Origin: an uncultured Collinsella sp.
GTDB taxonomy: Bacteria; Actinomycetota; Coriobacteriia; Coriobacteriales; Coriobacteriaceae
Assembly: GCA_934654775.1 (NCBI GenBank)
Contig: CAKUGR010000005.1
Span: forward strand, 62,001 to 126,000
Direction: 5' to 3'
DNA: 64,000 bases
Shown here: piece after piece, positions 17,657-25,814 of the stretch
How positions within the stretch are numbered: the first letter of the stretch is position 1
Layout: each line of letters opens with the position of its first letter
Translations under genes and position numbers: made by a program
Notes under the pieces: generated by a model
What the model was told of the DNA's origin: nothing
The model's database searches: none
Seen by the model: the letters and a program-made list of their open reading frames with translations, nothing else

Positions 17657-18760
17657 ATGTCCAAGCCGCGTCGTCGTAAGCAGAAAAAGCAGGTCAAGGC
17701 CGAGCTCAAGCTCAGGCAGTTTGCCGCTACCGAGCTTTCCGACCAGCTTGCCGCCCAACACTCCGCCGCCGACCTGCCGCGCTTTATGGTCGACACGGTC
17801 GCCGGCGCCTATGCCGCGGCCGATGCCGAGCTTATAATCGAGGGCTTTGGGGCCGCGGCCACGCGGCCGGTTACGCTGCGAGCCAACACGCTCAAGGCGA
17901 CCGCCGAGGACATCGCCGCCGCGCTCGACGAGGCTGGCATCGCCTACAACCCCGTCACCTGGTACCCAGACGCCTTCATCCTGCCCGAGGCTCAGGTCTC
18001 CGACCTGTGGGATCTCGACATCTACCGCGACGGCAAGATCTACCTGCAGAGCCTGTCATCCATGATGCCGCCGTTGGTCCTGGGCGCCCAGGCCGGCGAG
18101 GACATCCTGGACATGTGCGCAGCCCCTGGCGGCAAGACGACGCAGATCGCCGCCCTCACGCAGGATCAGGCGCACCTTACCGCGTGCGAGATGAGCATCC
18201 CGCGTGCCGAAAAGCTCGAGGCCAACTTGGGCCGTCAAGGCGCCAAAAACGTGCCCGTCTTGCGTATCGACGCGCGCGAGCTCGACGAGTTCTTCCGCTT
18301 TGACCGCATCCTGCTCGACGCCCCTTGCACCGGCACGGGCACCGTCATCAGCGGCAACGAGAAGAGCCTGCGAGGCCTGACTGAGCAGTTGCTTAACAAG
18401 TGCGCCCGCTCGCAGCGCGCGCTTCTGGACCGCGCCATGGGCGCCCTCAAGCCGGGCGGCACGCTGGTCTATTCCACTTGTTCGATCTTGCCGCAGGAAA
18501 ACGAGGACGCCCTGCAAGAGGCCCTCGACAAGCACATGGACTGCGAGCTCATTCCCCTCGACGGTACGCCGAGCGAAAGCGAAGCACGCCGCGCACAGGA
18601 AGCCGGCGAGGAGCCGCGCATCGAGTGCAACGCTCTCACCGAGGCCATCGCCGCGGGCCAGGTCTCGGCCATCGCCAACGGCATGCCCGGCACACTGACC
18701 ATTCCGCCCAGCCGCGACTTTGAGGGCTTCTACATCGCCCTGATCCGAAAACGCAGCTAG
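17657..18760 (+). CDS. RsmB/RsmF/NSUN-type RNA m5C methyltransferase
   Basis: 367 residues. A SAM-dependent methyltransferase that places m5C on rRNA or tRNA. Motif I is DMCAAPGGKTTQ, the catalytic-loop Cys lies in DAPCTGTG, and the second Cys is in VYSTCSI, the two-cysteine signature of the family. A basic N-terminus (KPRRRKQKKQVK) may bind RNA. No NusB-like domain is obvious, so it is closer to RsmF/NSUN types than RsmB. It lies 37 bp after metG in the same direction. Which RNA base is modified is not visible. Confidence 0.85.
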   Translation: MSKPRRRKQKKQVKAELKLRQFAATELSDQLAAQHSAADLPRFMVDTVAGAYAAADAELIIEGFGAAATRPVTLRANTLKATAEDIAAALDEAGIAYNPVTWYPDAFILPEAQVSDLWDLDIYRDGKIYLQSLSSMMPPLVLGAQAGEDILDMCAAPGGKTTQIAALTQDQAHLTACEMSIPRAEKLEANLGRQGAKNVPVLRIDARELDEFFRFDRILLDAPCTGTGTVISGNEKSLRGLTEQLLNKCARSQRALLDRAMGALKPGGTLVYSTCSILPQENEDALQEALDKHMDCELIPLDGTPSESEARRAQEAGEEPRIECNALTEAIAAGQVSAIANGMPGTLTIPPSRDFEGFYIALIRKRS

Positions 18761-18784
18761 CGCACGGACCAAAAACTCAACAAG

Positions 18785-18955
18785 CTATTTCCGTGCGCGC
18801 TTGTCCTGCTGGTCACGGTGCTGCTTAAGTGCCTCGCGTTCCTTGCGCTCGGCTCTTTTGCCTTTAATGGCCGTAACCACAAAGTAGATGACCGCGGCGG
18901 CTACGATTGCGCCCACACACAGGCCAATCGAGCCCAACATTGCTGTGAGTTCCAT
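18785..18955 (-). CDS. Small single-pass membrane protein
   Basis: 56 residues. An N-terminal hydrophobic stretch (LGSIGLCVGAIVAAAVIYFVV) is followed by a strongly basic and charged tail (KGKRAERKEREALK, then DKRARK). This predicts one membrane helix with a cytoplasmic tail. GAGAGGTGA lies upstream of the ATG. Coding direction opposes the genes on both sides. No family recognised; its regular ribosome site and amino-acid make-up support a real gene. Confidence 0.6.
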   Translation of the reverse strand: MELTAMLGSIGLCVGAIVAAAVIYFVVTAIKGKRAERKEREALKQHRDQQDKRARK

Positions 18956-19146
18956 TCCGCGTCACCTCTCTTTTAAACGGGACATTCAAGATAGCACCTC
19001 AATACCCGCCACCACAGCTCCTTCACGTTCGCCGGCCCTTCGGTCTAACGGATGGCGCAGCGGGGAAAAATCAACTCGTCAAACGATTTAGCAAGCACAA
19101 CGCTGCCGGCACCCCGCCGGCCACCATCGCATAGAATCGAGCCTCC

Positions 19147-20238
19147 ATGGATACCCTCAACGACCTAAACGAGCGCGTCGACGCCTTTGTCGGCACGAGC
19201 TCCTTCGATACGCCTGCCGAGACTAACGACCAAGCTCCCATCGATGTTCCCGCCGAGGTTCACGAGGACATCATCGCCTCGGTTGACTTCTCGGAGGTCG
19301 AGCTCGCAGACGAGTTCACCGAGCCCCAGGTAGCCGTGACCCCCAACGGTCTGCTGCCCATGGAGCCCCTGCCCATCGACGGACGCTTGCGCAAGGCGGC
19401 CCTTCGCATGCCCGACGAGATCGAGGAGGCCAGCGGCTTTACGCTCTTCGGCCGACGCATCAAATCGCTCATCTACACCACCGACGTCGCGGTCATCCGC
19501 AACTCCAACGCCGATGCCGTCTTTGCCGTTTACCCCTTCACGCCGCAGCCGGCCATTACGCAGGCGCTGCTGACTGTCGCCGAGTGCCCGGTCTTCGTGG
19601 GCGTGGGCGGCGGCACCACGACCGGCAAGCGCTCCGTGCAGATGGCAGCCGTTTCCGAGATGCAGGGCGCGGCGGGCTGCGTGGTCAACTCCCCCGCCAC
19701 CGCCGAGATGGTCGAGCACATCACCAACATGGCGGACATCCCCGTCATCGCCACGGTCGTGCGCTGCGACGACGACGCACATGCCAAGGTTCGCGCCGGA
19801 GCCAAGATCCTCAACATCGCCGCCGGCAAGAACACGCCGCAGGTCCTGCGCGAGCTACGCGAGCACTACCCCAACCTGCCGCTCATCGCGCCGGGTGGCA
19901 AGACGCCCGAGAGCATCCGCGAGACTATCGCCGCCGGCGCCAACGCCATCATCTGGACGCCGCCTTCGGCGCAGCAGCTGCAGACCGACATGATGCAGCG
20001 CTACCGCAAGATGAAAGAAGACGCCACGCCCGTCATCTCGCGTGACGATGTGCCCATTATCGACCAGGTCGCCGCTGCCGAGGTCAGCCAGGTCGAGAAC
20101 ATGAATCCCGACGTGCCGATTCCCGACGAAGTCATCGAGCGTGTCGCTTCAATCCACGATCATATCGAGGAGCGCCGCAGCAACCGCGGACTCAAGCCCT
20201 CGCTGCACGGCTTCTTCTTCCGCGGCAAGAAACGCTAA
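19147..20238 (+). CDS. Conserved TIM-barrel-like protein of unknown function
   Basis: 363 residues. An acidic, probably flexible N-terminus (1-85) precedes a domain whose alternating strands and helices suggest an (alpha/beta)8 barrel. Examples are VFVGVGGGTTTGK, DIPVIATVVRCDDD, KILNIAAGK and NLPLIAPGGKTPESIRETIAAGANAIIW. The GGxT and APGGKTPES loops look like phosphate-binding turns. The C-terminus is basic (FFFRGKKR). A candidate -10 TAGAAT lies only about 10 bp before the ATG. Similar proteins are sometimes labelled hydrolase or nitronate monooxygenase, but no diagnostic motif supports either name. Confidence 0.6.
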   Translation: MDTLNDLNERVDAFVGTSSFDTPAETNDQAPIDVPAEVHEDIIASVDFSEVELADEFTEPQVAVTPNGLLPMEPLPIDGRLRKAALRMPDEIEEASGFTLFGRRIKSLIYTTDVAVIRNSNADAVFAVYPFTPQPAITQALLTVAECPVFVGVGGGTTTGKRSVQMAAVSEMQGAAGCVVNSPATAEMVEHITNMADIPVIATVVRCDDDAHAKVRAGAKILNIAAGKNTPQVLRELREHYPNLPLIAPGGKTPESIRETIAAGANAIIWTPPSAQQLQTDMMQRYRKMKEDATPVISRDDVPIIDQVAAAEVSQVENMNPDVPIPDEVIERVASIHDHIEERRSNRGLKPSLHGFFFRGKKR

Positions 20239-20248
20239 CCGCAACAGC

Positions 20249-20284
20249 AAGGCCCGCCCCGCAAACAACGGGACGGGCCTTTTC
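20249..20284 (+). terminator. Rho-independent terminator
   Basis: GGCCCGCCCC pairs with GGGACGGGCC (one mismatch) around GCAAACAAC, followed by TTTTCTG. It ends the TIM-barrel-like gene 10 bp past its stop. Confidence 0.85.
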
Positions 20285-20345
20285 TGTTATCGAATGTCAG
20301 GAGGGACAGGCGCAGCCGTTAAAACTGTCATCCAGCCCACGAACG

Positions 20346-21236
20346 TTAATCCACGCGCTTGTCGCCCATAAAGAAGAGCGCCACCGTACCAGGCCCGGTA
20401 TGCGAACCGATCAGAGTACCGATGTTATTGATCTCAATCTTGCCTTTAAGCTGCGGAACCTGTTCCTCAATCAGCGCCGCAACGGCCTCGGCATCCTCGC
20501 GGCACGCCGAGTGCGACATGATGCACTTACCCGAATAATCCGCACCGTCCTGCACGTGTGCCATCATGGTCTTAGCCATCTCGGAAATCGCGCGCTTCTT
20601 AGTGCGAATCTTCTCACGTGGCGACAGTCCACCTTCGCAATCGACCGTCATAAGCGGGCAAATCTTAAGCGCCGTGCCGATGATCGCGCTCGCAGCCGAA
20701 ATGCGACCGCCGCGCAGGTAGCTCGACAGATCGGTCGAGAAGAACCAGTGGTGAAGGTTGAGTTTATGCTCCTCAATCCAAGCGGCCGTCTCGTCGAGCG
20801 AAGCGCCGCTATCGCGAACGTCGGCGGCACATTCCGCCAGCAGGCCAAAGCCCGAAGACGCCGCCAGCGAATCGATGACACGCACCTTGCCGCCCTGGGG
20901 ATAGCGATCCGCGAGCATCTGCGCCGCAACGCAGGCCGATCCATACGTGCCCGAAATACCCGACGACAACGCCAGGTGCAGCACGTCTTTACCCTCGGCA
21001 ACAAACGGCTCCCAAAACTCCTCGTACTCACCCACGCTCACCTGAGACGTCTTGGGCATGGCGCCCGCGGCAATCTGGGCAAAAAACTCGTCCGGCGTAA
21101 TCGACTGATACAGATCGTCCGTATAGACAACATCGTCGATCTCGTAATGAAAACACACGACAGGGATATTGCGCGACGCAAAGAACTCACGGGTTCGATC
21201 GGCGGCGGATTCACAGGTCAGGACAAAATCACTCAT
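20346..21236 (-). CDS. DegV family protein, second copy
   Basis: 296 residues, same fold as the protein at 1708-2568 but clearly diverged. Markers are the N-terminal FVLTCESAADRTREFF, PKTSQVSVGEYEEF (lipid-pocket Thr-Ser), HLALSSGISGTYGSA and IGTLIGSHTGPGTVALFF. AAGGAG precedes the ATG. Predicted to bind fatty acid in the cytosol. It is convergent with the preceding gene and divergent from fbp. Confidence 0.88.
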   Translation of the reverse strand: MSDFVLTCESAADRTREFFASRNIPVVCFHYEIDDVVYTDDLYQSITPDEFFAQIAAGAMPKTSQVSVGEYEEFWEPFVAEGKDVLHLALSSGISGTYGSACVAAQMLADRYPQGGKVRVIDSLAASSGFGLLAECAADVRDSGASLDETAAWIEEHKLNLHHWFFSTDLSSYLRGGRISAASAIIGTALKICPLMTVDCEGGLSPREKIRTKKRAISEMAKTMMAHVQDGADYSGKCIMSHSACREDAEAVAALIEEQVPQLKGKIEINNIGTLIGSHTGPGTVALFFMGDKRVD

Positions 21237-21556
21237 ATGAGGCTCCTTAAGTATTGCTGCGGAAATTATCGCACAGCAAGCCTAAATATGATACAAATGT
21301 CCGCTATTTACCAATGTGAACCATTTGCATCCAATATCTTTATCATGAACATCCCCATCCCCGCCATGGGCCAACATGGGCAAAATCACCCGCTTTGTCT
21401 CCACTCAACCGCCATATCTACCTCAACTAAATCGATTTACCAAACCGTTCAGCCGACAATTCAGCCGCCGGCGCAAAATCGAAACAAAGCCGGCGCATAC
21501 TGATAAACGCTTGACGCTGTTTTATCAGTTTTACCAACCATATCGGAAGGTGTTTC
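21237..21556. other. Divergent promoter region degV2/fbp
   Basis: 320 bp, noticeably AT-rich. It contains an inverted repeat ACTGATAAA...TTTATCAGT (about 21499-21532) directly upstream of the fbp ribosome site, with TTGACG inside it. This may be an operator over the fbp promoter. No gene was found. Confidence 0.45.
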
Positions 21557-23473
21557 ATGGTCGCATTCGATCGCAATCCGCAAGACTTCAAGTATCTGCG
21601 TCTGCTGTCGAGACAATTTCCCACCGAGCAATCCGCGTTTACCGAGATCATCAATCTCTCGGCCATTCTCAACCTGCCCAAAGGCACCGAGCATTTTATG
21701 AGCGACGTGCACGGCGAGTACGAAGCCTTTATGCACATCCTCAACAACTGTTCGGGCGTCGTGCGCGAACATGTCGACGAGATTTTTGGCGACACGCTCA
21801 CCTTTGACGAAAAGGGCGAGCTGTGCACGCTCATCTACTACCCGCGCGAGAAGATCGAGCTGGTCCGCAGCCAGCACGAGGACTCCCCCACCTGGTACAA
21901 GACCATGCTCGACCAACTCATTGTGGTTGCCCGCTCGCTTTCGAGCCGCTATACACGCTCCAAGGTGCGTAAGGCCATCCCGCGCGATTACGCCTACATC
22001 ATCGACGAGCTGCTGCACACGCATCCGGACGAGAACAACTATCGCGTGCGCTATCACGAGCGCATCGTGGAGTCCATCCTAGAGACCGCAAGCGCCGATG
22101 ACTTTATCGAGTCGCTCGCCTCACTCATCAAGCGCCTGGCCGTCGACCACCTGCACCTGGTGGGCGATATCTTCGACCGTGGCGGCGGCGCTGCCAAGAT
22201 TATGGACCGCCTGCTCACCTACCATTCGCTCGACATTCAGTGGGGCAACCACGATCTGCTGTGGATGGGCGCTGCGGCCGGTGAGCCCGCCTGCATCGCC
22301 ACGGTGCTGCGCAACAACCTGCGCTACGACAACTACGAGATCCTCGAGAACGACTACGGCATTTCACTGCGCGAGCTCGTCGCCTTTGCCGATGCCACCT
22401 ATACCGCCGGCGACCCCATCAGCCCGCTGATTAAGGCCATCAACGTCCTGCTCTTTAAGCTCGAGGGCCAGATTATCCAGCGCCACCCCGAGTTCGATAT
22501 GGCCGACCGTCTGCTGCTCGACAAGATCGACCACGACACCGGCACGGTCACGCTCGCCGACGGCAGCGTGTGGCCGCTCACGACCAACGACTTCCCCACC
22601 GTCGACCCGACGGACCCCTACACGCTCACGCCCCAGGAGCAGCACATCATCGACAAGCTCGTGTCCGAGTTTGTCACCGCCGATCACCTGCATCGCCATA
22701 TCGATTTCCTCTACACCCACGGCTCGATGTACAAGGTCACCAACGGCAATCTGCTGTTCCACGGCTGCGTACCGCTCAACGAAGACGGCACCTTTAGCAG
22801 CATGAACTGCCTGGGTACCTGGCACGCCGGCCGCGATTATCTCGATTTTTGCGACCGCATCGCCCGCCGCGCCTGGCGCATCGGCGACCGCGATGCCCTC
22901 GACTGGATGTGGTACCTGTGGATCGGCTTCAACTCGCCCGCCAGCGGACGCCTGGTGCGTACCTTTGAGCGCGCCTATATCGCCGATAAGAGCACCTGGG
23001 CCGAGCCGATGGACCCGTACTTTACGCTTACCAAGTCACCCTCGGTCTGCGACGACATCATGCGCGAGTTCAGCGTCACCCCCATGGCATGTTCGCCGAC
23101 CGGCCACATCATCAACGGCCACACACCCGTTAAAACCACCAAGGGCGAGCAGCCCATCCGCGCCGAGGGCAAGCTGCTGGTCATCGATGGCGGCTTCTGC
23201 CGCGCCTACCATCCCAAGACGGGCATCGCCGGCTACACGCTTATCTCGAGCTCACGCGGATGTCGCCTTAAGTCGCACCAAGCCTTTACCACGGTTGCCG
23301 AAGCGCTCAGGCGCAACGTGGATATCGAGAGCGAGACCAACCGCTTTGACGAGGCCAACCGCCGCCGCATGGTCAGCGATACCGATACCGGCGCCAAGAT
23401 TCGCAGCCAAATCCAGGACCTGCGCCAGCTGCTCGATGCATATAGAAACGGTGCTATCGAGGAGCGCGCCTAG
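21557..23473 (+). CDS. fbp: Class III fructose-1,6-bisphosphatase
   Basis: 638 residues, the length of the Firmicutes-type class III enzyme that dephosphorylates fructose-1,6-bisphosphate in gluconeogenesis. It has the calcineurin-like metallophosphatase motifs HFMSDVHGEYEAF, GDIFDRGG, WGNHDLLWMG and INGHTPVK. CGGAAGG precedes the ATG. A hairpin (23480-23522) follows the stop. It sits alone, upstream of gtrA. The assignment is secure from motif order and size. Confidence 0.95.
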   Translation: MVAFDRNPQDFKYLRLLSRQFPTEQSAFTEIINLSAILNLPKGTEHFMSDVHGEYEAFMHILNNCSGVVREHVDEIFGDTLTFDEKGELCTLIYYPREKIELVRSQHEDSPTWYKTMLDQLIVVARSLSSRYTRSKVRKAIPRDYAYIIDELLHTHPDENNYRVRYHERIVESILETASADDFIESLASLIKRLAVDHLHLVGDIFDRGGGAAKIMDRLLTYHSLDIQWGNHDLLWMGAAAGEPACIATVLRNNLRYDNYEILENDYGISLRELVAFADATYTAGDPISPLIKAINVLLFKLEGQIIQRHPEFDMADRLLLDKIDHDTGTVTLADGSVWPLTTNDFPTVDPTDPYTLTPQEQHIIDKLVSEFVTADHLHRHIDFLYTHGSMYKVTNGNLLFHGCVPLNEDGTFSSMNCLGTWHAGRDYLDFCDRIARRAWRIGDRDALDWMWYLWIGFNSPASGRLVRTFERAYIADKSTWAEPMDPYFTLTKSPSVCDDIMREFSVTPMACSPTGHIINGHTPVKTTKGEQPIRAEGKLLVIDGGFCRAYHPKTGIAGYTLISSSRGCRLKSHQAFTTVAEALRRNVDIESETNRFDEANRRRMVSDTDTGAKIRSQIQDLRQLLDAYRNGAIEERA

Positions 23474-23479
23474 CTCCAT

Positions 23480-23522
23480 CCGTGGGGATTGGCTAAACTT
23501 GCTGAGTTCGTCATCCCCACGG
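23480..23522. terminator. Hairpin after fbp without U-tract
   Basis: CCGTGGGGAT pairs with ATCCCCACGG around about 23 nt, just past the fbp stop and before the gtrA ribosome site. It might reduce read-through into gtrA or protect the fbp mRNA end. Confidence 0.5.
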
Positions 23523-23551
23523 CGCCCCGGCGCCACCTTAAGGCAGGTTCC

Positions 23552-23947
23552 ATGCAAAAGCTCCTTGCGCAGATCATGAAGTTTGGCATCGTCGGCGTCA
23601 TCGCCACGGTCATCGACTTTGGCATCATGAATCTGCTCCACTACGGTCTGGGCCTTAACATCCTGATCGCCAATACCAGCGGCTTTATCGTCTCGCTCAT
23701 CTTTAACTACGTCGCGAGCATGAAGTACGTGTTTGCGCACAAGGAGGGCATGAGCCGCCGCCGCGAGTTCATTATCTTTGTCGTGCTCTCCGTGATTGGC
23801 CTGGCGCTCAACGACGGCATCGTGCTGGCACTCAACGCCGGGCTTGGGCTCGAGGCCAATATTGCCAAGATTTGCGCCACCGCGCTCGTCATGGTCTACA
23901 ACTTTGTAACCCGCAAGATCTTCCTAGAGGGCGACGAGACCAAGTAG
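23552..23947 (+). CDS. GtrA-like membrane protein, copy 1
   Basis: 131 residues with four transmembrane helices, the GtrA family architecture. GtrA proteins are thought to move lipid-linked sugars across the membrane for cell-surface glycosylation. Features are the N-terminal FGIVGVIATVIDFGIMNLL, NYVASMKYVF, the charged loop REF and the closing NFVTRKIFLEG. The ATG at 23552 has AAGGCAGG upstream. It is followed 219 bp later by a paralog with matching loop sequences (SMKYVF, EGMSR-REF). Confidence 0.82.
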   Translation: MQKLLAQIMKFGIVGVIATVIDFGIMNLLHYGLGLNILIANTSGFIVSLIFNYVASMKYVFAHKEGMSRRREFIIFVVLSVIGLALNDGIVLALNAGLGLEANIAKICATALVMVYNFVTRKIFLEGDETK

Positions 23948-23970
23948 CTCGGCGTTCTCGCAGTGAGCGG

Positions 23971-24022
23971 GGCCCGCGGACGGCATGCGCTCAGCGCAAC
24001 ATTGTCCGCGGGCCTTACTCGT
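23971..24022 (+). terminator. Terminator after gtrA copy 1
   Basis: GGCCCGCGGAC and GTCCGCGGGCC form an 11-bp perfect stem, followed by TTACTCGTTT. The tail is weak but the stem is strong, and its place 24 bp after the stop fits a terminator. Confidence 0.65.
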
Positions 24023-24165
24023 TTACGGGCAAATTTGGCACGTTTGCGGATTACCTCTTGAATATTTGGCGAGTTCGTATAGTTCTTGGCAAAGCCCTTA
24101 CGTTTCCCTTGCAAAAGCTCTAAAGTATCCTCTGCTCGATTCATCAACGCATTGGATGTGATTAC

Positions 24166-24573
24166 GTGCGCAAGGCACTGGCACAACCTCATACGAAGCA
24201 GTTCCTCAAGTTCGCCGTCGTGGGACTTATCTCCTTTGGCATTGACTGGGGCATGCTCATTGCGCTCGTCGAGCTGTTCCACCTCGACTTTTTGATGAGC
24301 ACCACGATTTCGTTCATCACGTCCGTCGTGGTCAACTACTGGCTCAGCATGAAGTACGTGTTCGATCACCGTGAGGGCATGAGCCGCAAGCGCGAGTTCA
24401 CGATCTTCACCATCCTGTCGGTGATTGGCCTAGGTCTCAACGACCTGTACATGTTTGTGGGCGTCACGTTTTTGAGCATCGGCTACCAGGCCATGAAGGC
24501 CATCGCCACGTTCCTGGTCACCTGGTACAACTACTTTAGCCGTCGCTTCTTCCTCGAGGGCGCACAGTCGTAG
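24166..24573 (+). CDS. GtrA-like membrane protein, copy 2
   Basis: 135 residues starting at GTG, four transmembrane helices. It shares FGIDWG, NYWLSMKYVFDHREGMSRKREF and WYNYFSRRFFLEG with copy 1, so the pair arose by duplication. Likely a flippase-type helper for lipid-linked sugars. No glycosyltransferase is adjacent. A terminator follows at 24601-24633. Confidence 0.8.
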   Translation: MRKALAQPHTKQFLKFAVVGLISFGIDWGMLIALVELFHLDFLMSTTISFITSVVVNYWLSMKYVFDHREGMSRKREFTIFTILSVIGLGLNDLYMFVGVTFLSIGYQAMKAIATFLVTWYNYFSRRFFLEGAQS

Positions 24574-24600
24574 ACGACCCAACATAATCTCGCTTCGCAG

Positions 24601-24633
24601 CCGGTTTGAATTCACGTTCCAACCGGTTTTTTG
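24601..24633 (+). terminator. Rho-independent terminator after gtrA copy 2
   Basis: CCGGTT pairs with AACCGG across about 14 nt, followed by TTTTTTG. Confidence 0.75.
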
Positions 24634-24680
24634 TTTGCAGAGCCTGCCGAGGAAGGCGTACGAGGTGGGCTACAGCGTCG

Positions 24681-24856
24681 GAATGAGACACAGTTTCCCC
24701 GGGGGCGCTGTTCCGGAAACTGCATCCCAGATTGCAGCTTCAGAATGGGATGTAGCTTCCGCAACGCCGTCCTAGCGGAAAGTGTGTCCCGGAATTCGCC
24801 TTCAGAGTGGGATGCAATTTCCGGTTGAGCCTCGATTGGGAAACGGCGTCCCATTC
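24681..24856. repeat. Three tandem related hairpins
   Basis: Three palindromes of about 50-55 nt in a row (24681-24729, 24743-24797, 24805-24856). Each arm follows the pattern GAATGGGATGCAGTTTCC with substitutions, and each second arm follows the complement. They lie in a convergent gap. The array resembles bacterial interspersed palindromic mosaics. Confidence 0.75.
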
Positions 24857-24860
24857 GCAT

Positions 24861-24900
24861 AAAAACGGGCGGCTCGGTTGTTGGTCCGAACCGCCCGTTT
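24861..24900 (-). terminator. Rho-independent terminator of the DUF4430 operon
   Basis: On the minus strand AAACGGGCGGTTCGG pairs with CCGAGCCGCCCGT, followed by TTTTT. It ends the riboswitch-led operon 20 bp past the last stop. Confidence 0.85.
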
Positions 24901-24920
24901 GGCGCGTTATGTTGAGGCCT

Positions 24921-25814
24921 CTAGCCCGTTACGTAATACCAAACGACGGTGTCGCCATTGGAGAGAACGTAGTTGCTGCAGGCCGTGCTGGGCGTTACGC
25001 CGTTGACGGAGTACATCCAGCCGCTCGTGCCGCCGTGCTCCTTCTCGGCCAAACCGCCAATGGCGGCGACATACGTGCCATACGACGAGCCGCGAGCATT
25101 CACGGAAAGGCCCAGAGCGCACAGGGCATCGTAGGCCGTAGCGCCCTTATTGAAGGTGAACGTACCGCCAGAAGACACAGGATTGCCTACGGCACTCGAT
25201 GTGACCGAGACCGTCACCGCGACGTAGCCAGGCTGCTGCGAGCCGCTCTGGCTGTCCGCAGGGGCACCACCACCGTTAGAAGTGGACCCACCGCCGGTCG
25301 TCGATCCCCCGCCCGAAGATGAGCCGTCAGAAGCGCTCGATCCGCCAGTGGACTCAGAATTCTGCGAACCCGATTTATCCCCGGACTTCTTCTCCTTCGA
25401 GTCCTTGTCCGACTTCTTGTCCGAAGACTCGGAATCGTCCTTGGAGTCAGATTCGTCCGAATCCTTGGACTCAGAGCTCGCATCATCCGAAGATTTTGAG
25501 CCCTTGACTCCAGTCTTACCCGAAGCGGTAGTCGAGCCGAAAACCGACGCCTCCTTGGCAACGGCACTCTCCCCCGTCACGGTCTCGACAATCCAATCGA
25601 TGGACCAGGCACCGCTGACGGAAGGGCGAACAAAGCCCAGCGAGACGACAATCAACACGATGCAGGCGGCCGCCAGGGCGCCAACAAGCGCCTTGCGCCG
25701 AGGGGCAGACGCCGCCGAAGCGGCGCCCTTTTGCTTTGCATCGTCGAGCTGGATGAACGACGAGTCGGAATGCTTGGACTCGGCGTCCTGAGGCTTATTG
25801 GACACAGCCCTCAC
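24921..25814 (-). CDS. Membrane-anchored DUF4430 protein
   Basis: 297 residues from GTG at 25814, immediately after the TAG of the giant upstream gene; a GTG at 25805 is an alternative start. A cytoplasmic N-terminus and one membrane helix (ALVGALAAACIVLIVVSLGF) lead to a long Ser/Asp/Lys and then Gly/Ser/Thr linker (about 90-195). A C-terminal DUF4430 domain ends the protein (VTVSVTSSAVGN, GATAYDALCALG, GWMYSVNGVTPS, GDTVVWYY). DUF4430 is related to the C-terminal domain of transcobalamin. The gene shares an operon, and presumably the cobalamin riboswitch, with the surface protein before it. A cobalamin-binding or hand-over role is inferred. Confidence 0.78.
   Translation of the reverse strand: MRAVSNKPQDAESKHSDSSFIQLDDAKQKGAASAASAPRRKALVGALAAACIVLIVVSLGFVRPSVSGAWSIDWIVETVTGESAVAKEASVFGSTTASGKTGVKGSKSSDDASSESKDSDESDSKDDSESSDKKSDKDSKEKKSGDKSGSQNSESTGGSSASDGSSSGGGSTTGGGSTSNGGGAPADSQSGSQQPGYVAVTVSVTSSAVGNPVSSGGTFTFNKGATAYDALCALGLSVNARGSSYGTYVAAIGGLAEKEHGGTSGWMYSVNGVTPSTACSNYVLSNGDTVVWYYVTG

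Noticed and set aside
15343..17796. 817-codon minus-strand open frame opposite metG
   Set aside because: A shadow frame of a GC-rich gene; no ribosome site, no recognisable domain, and the plus strand encodes a clear MetRS.
21499..21545. TTGACG-based promoter for fbp
   Set aside because: No acceptable -10 hexamer at 16-18 nt; only the inverted repeat is convincing.
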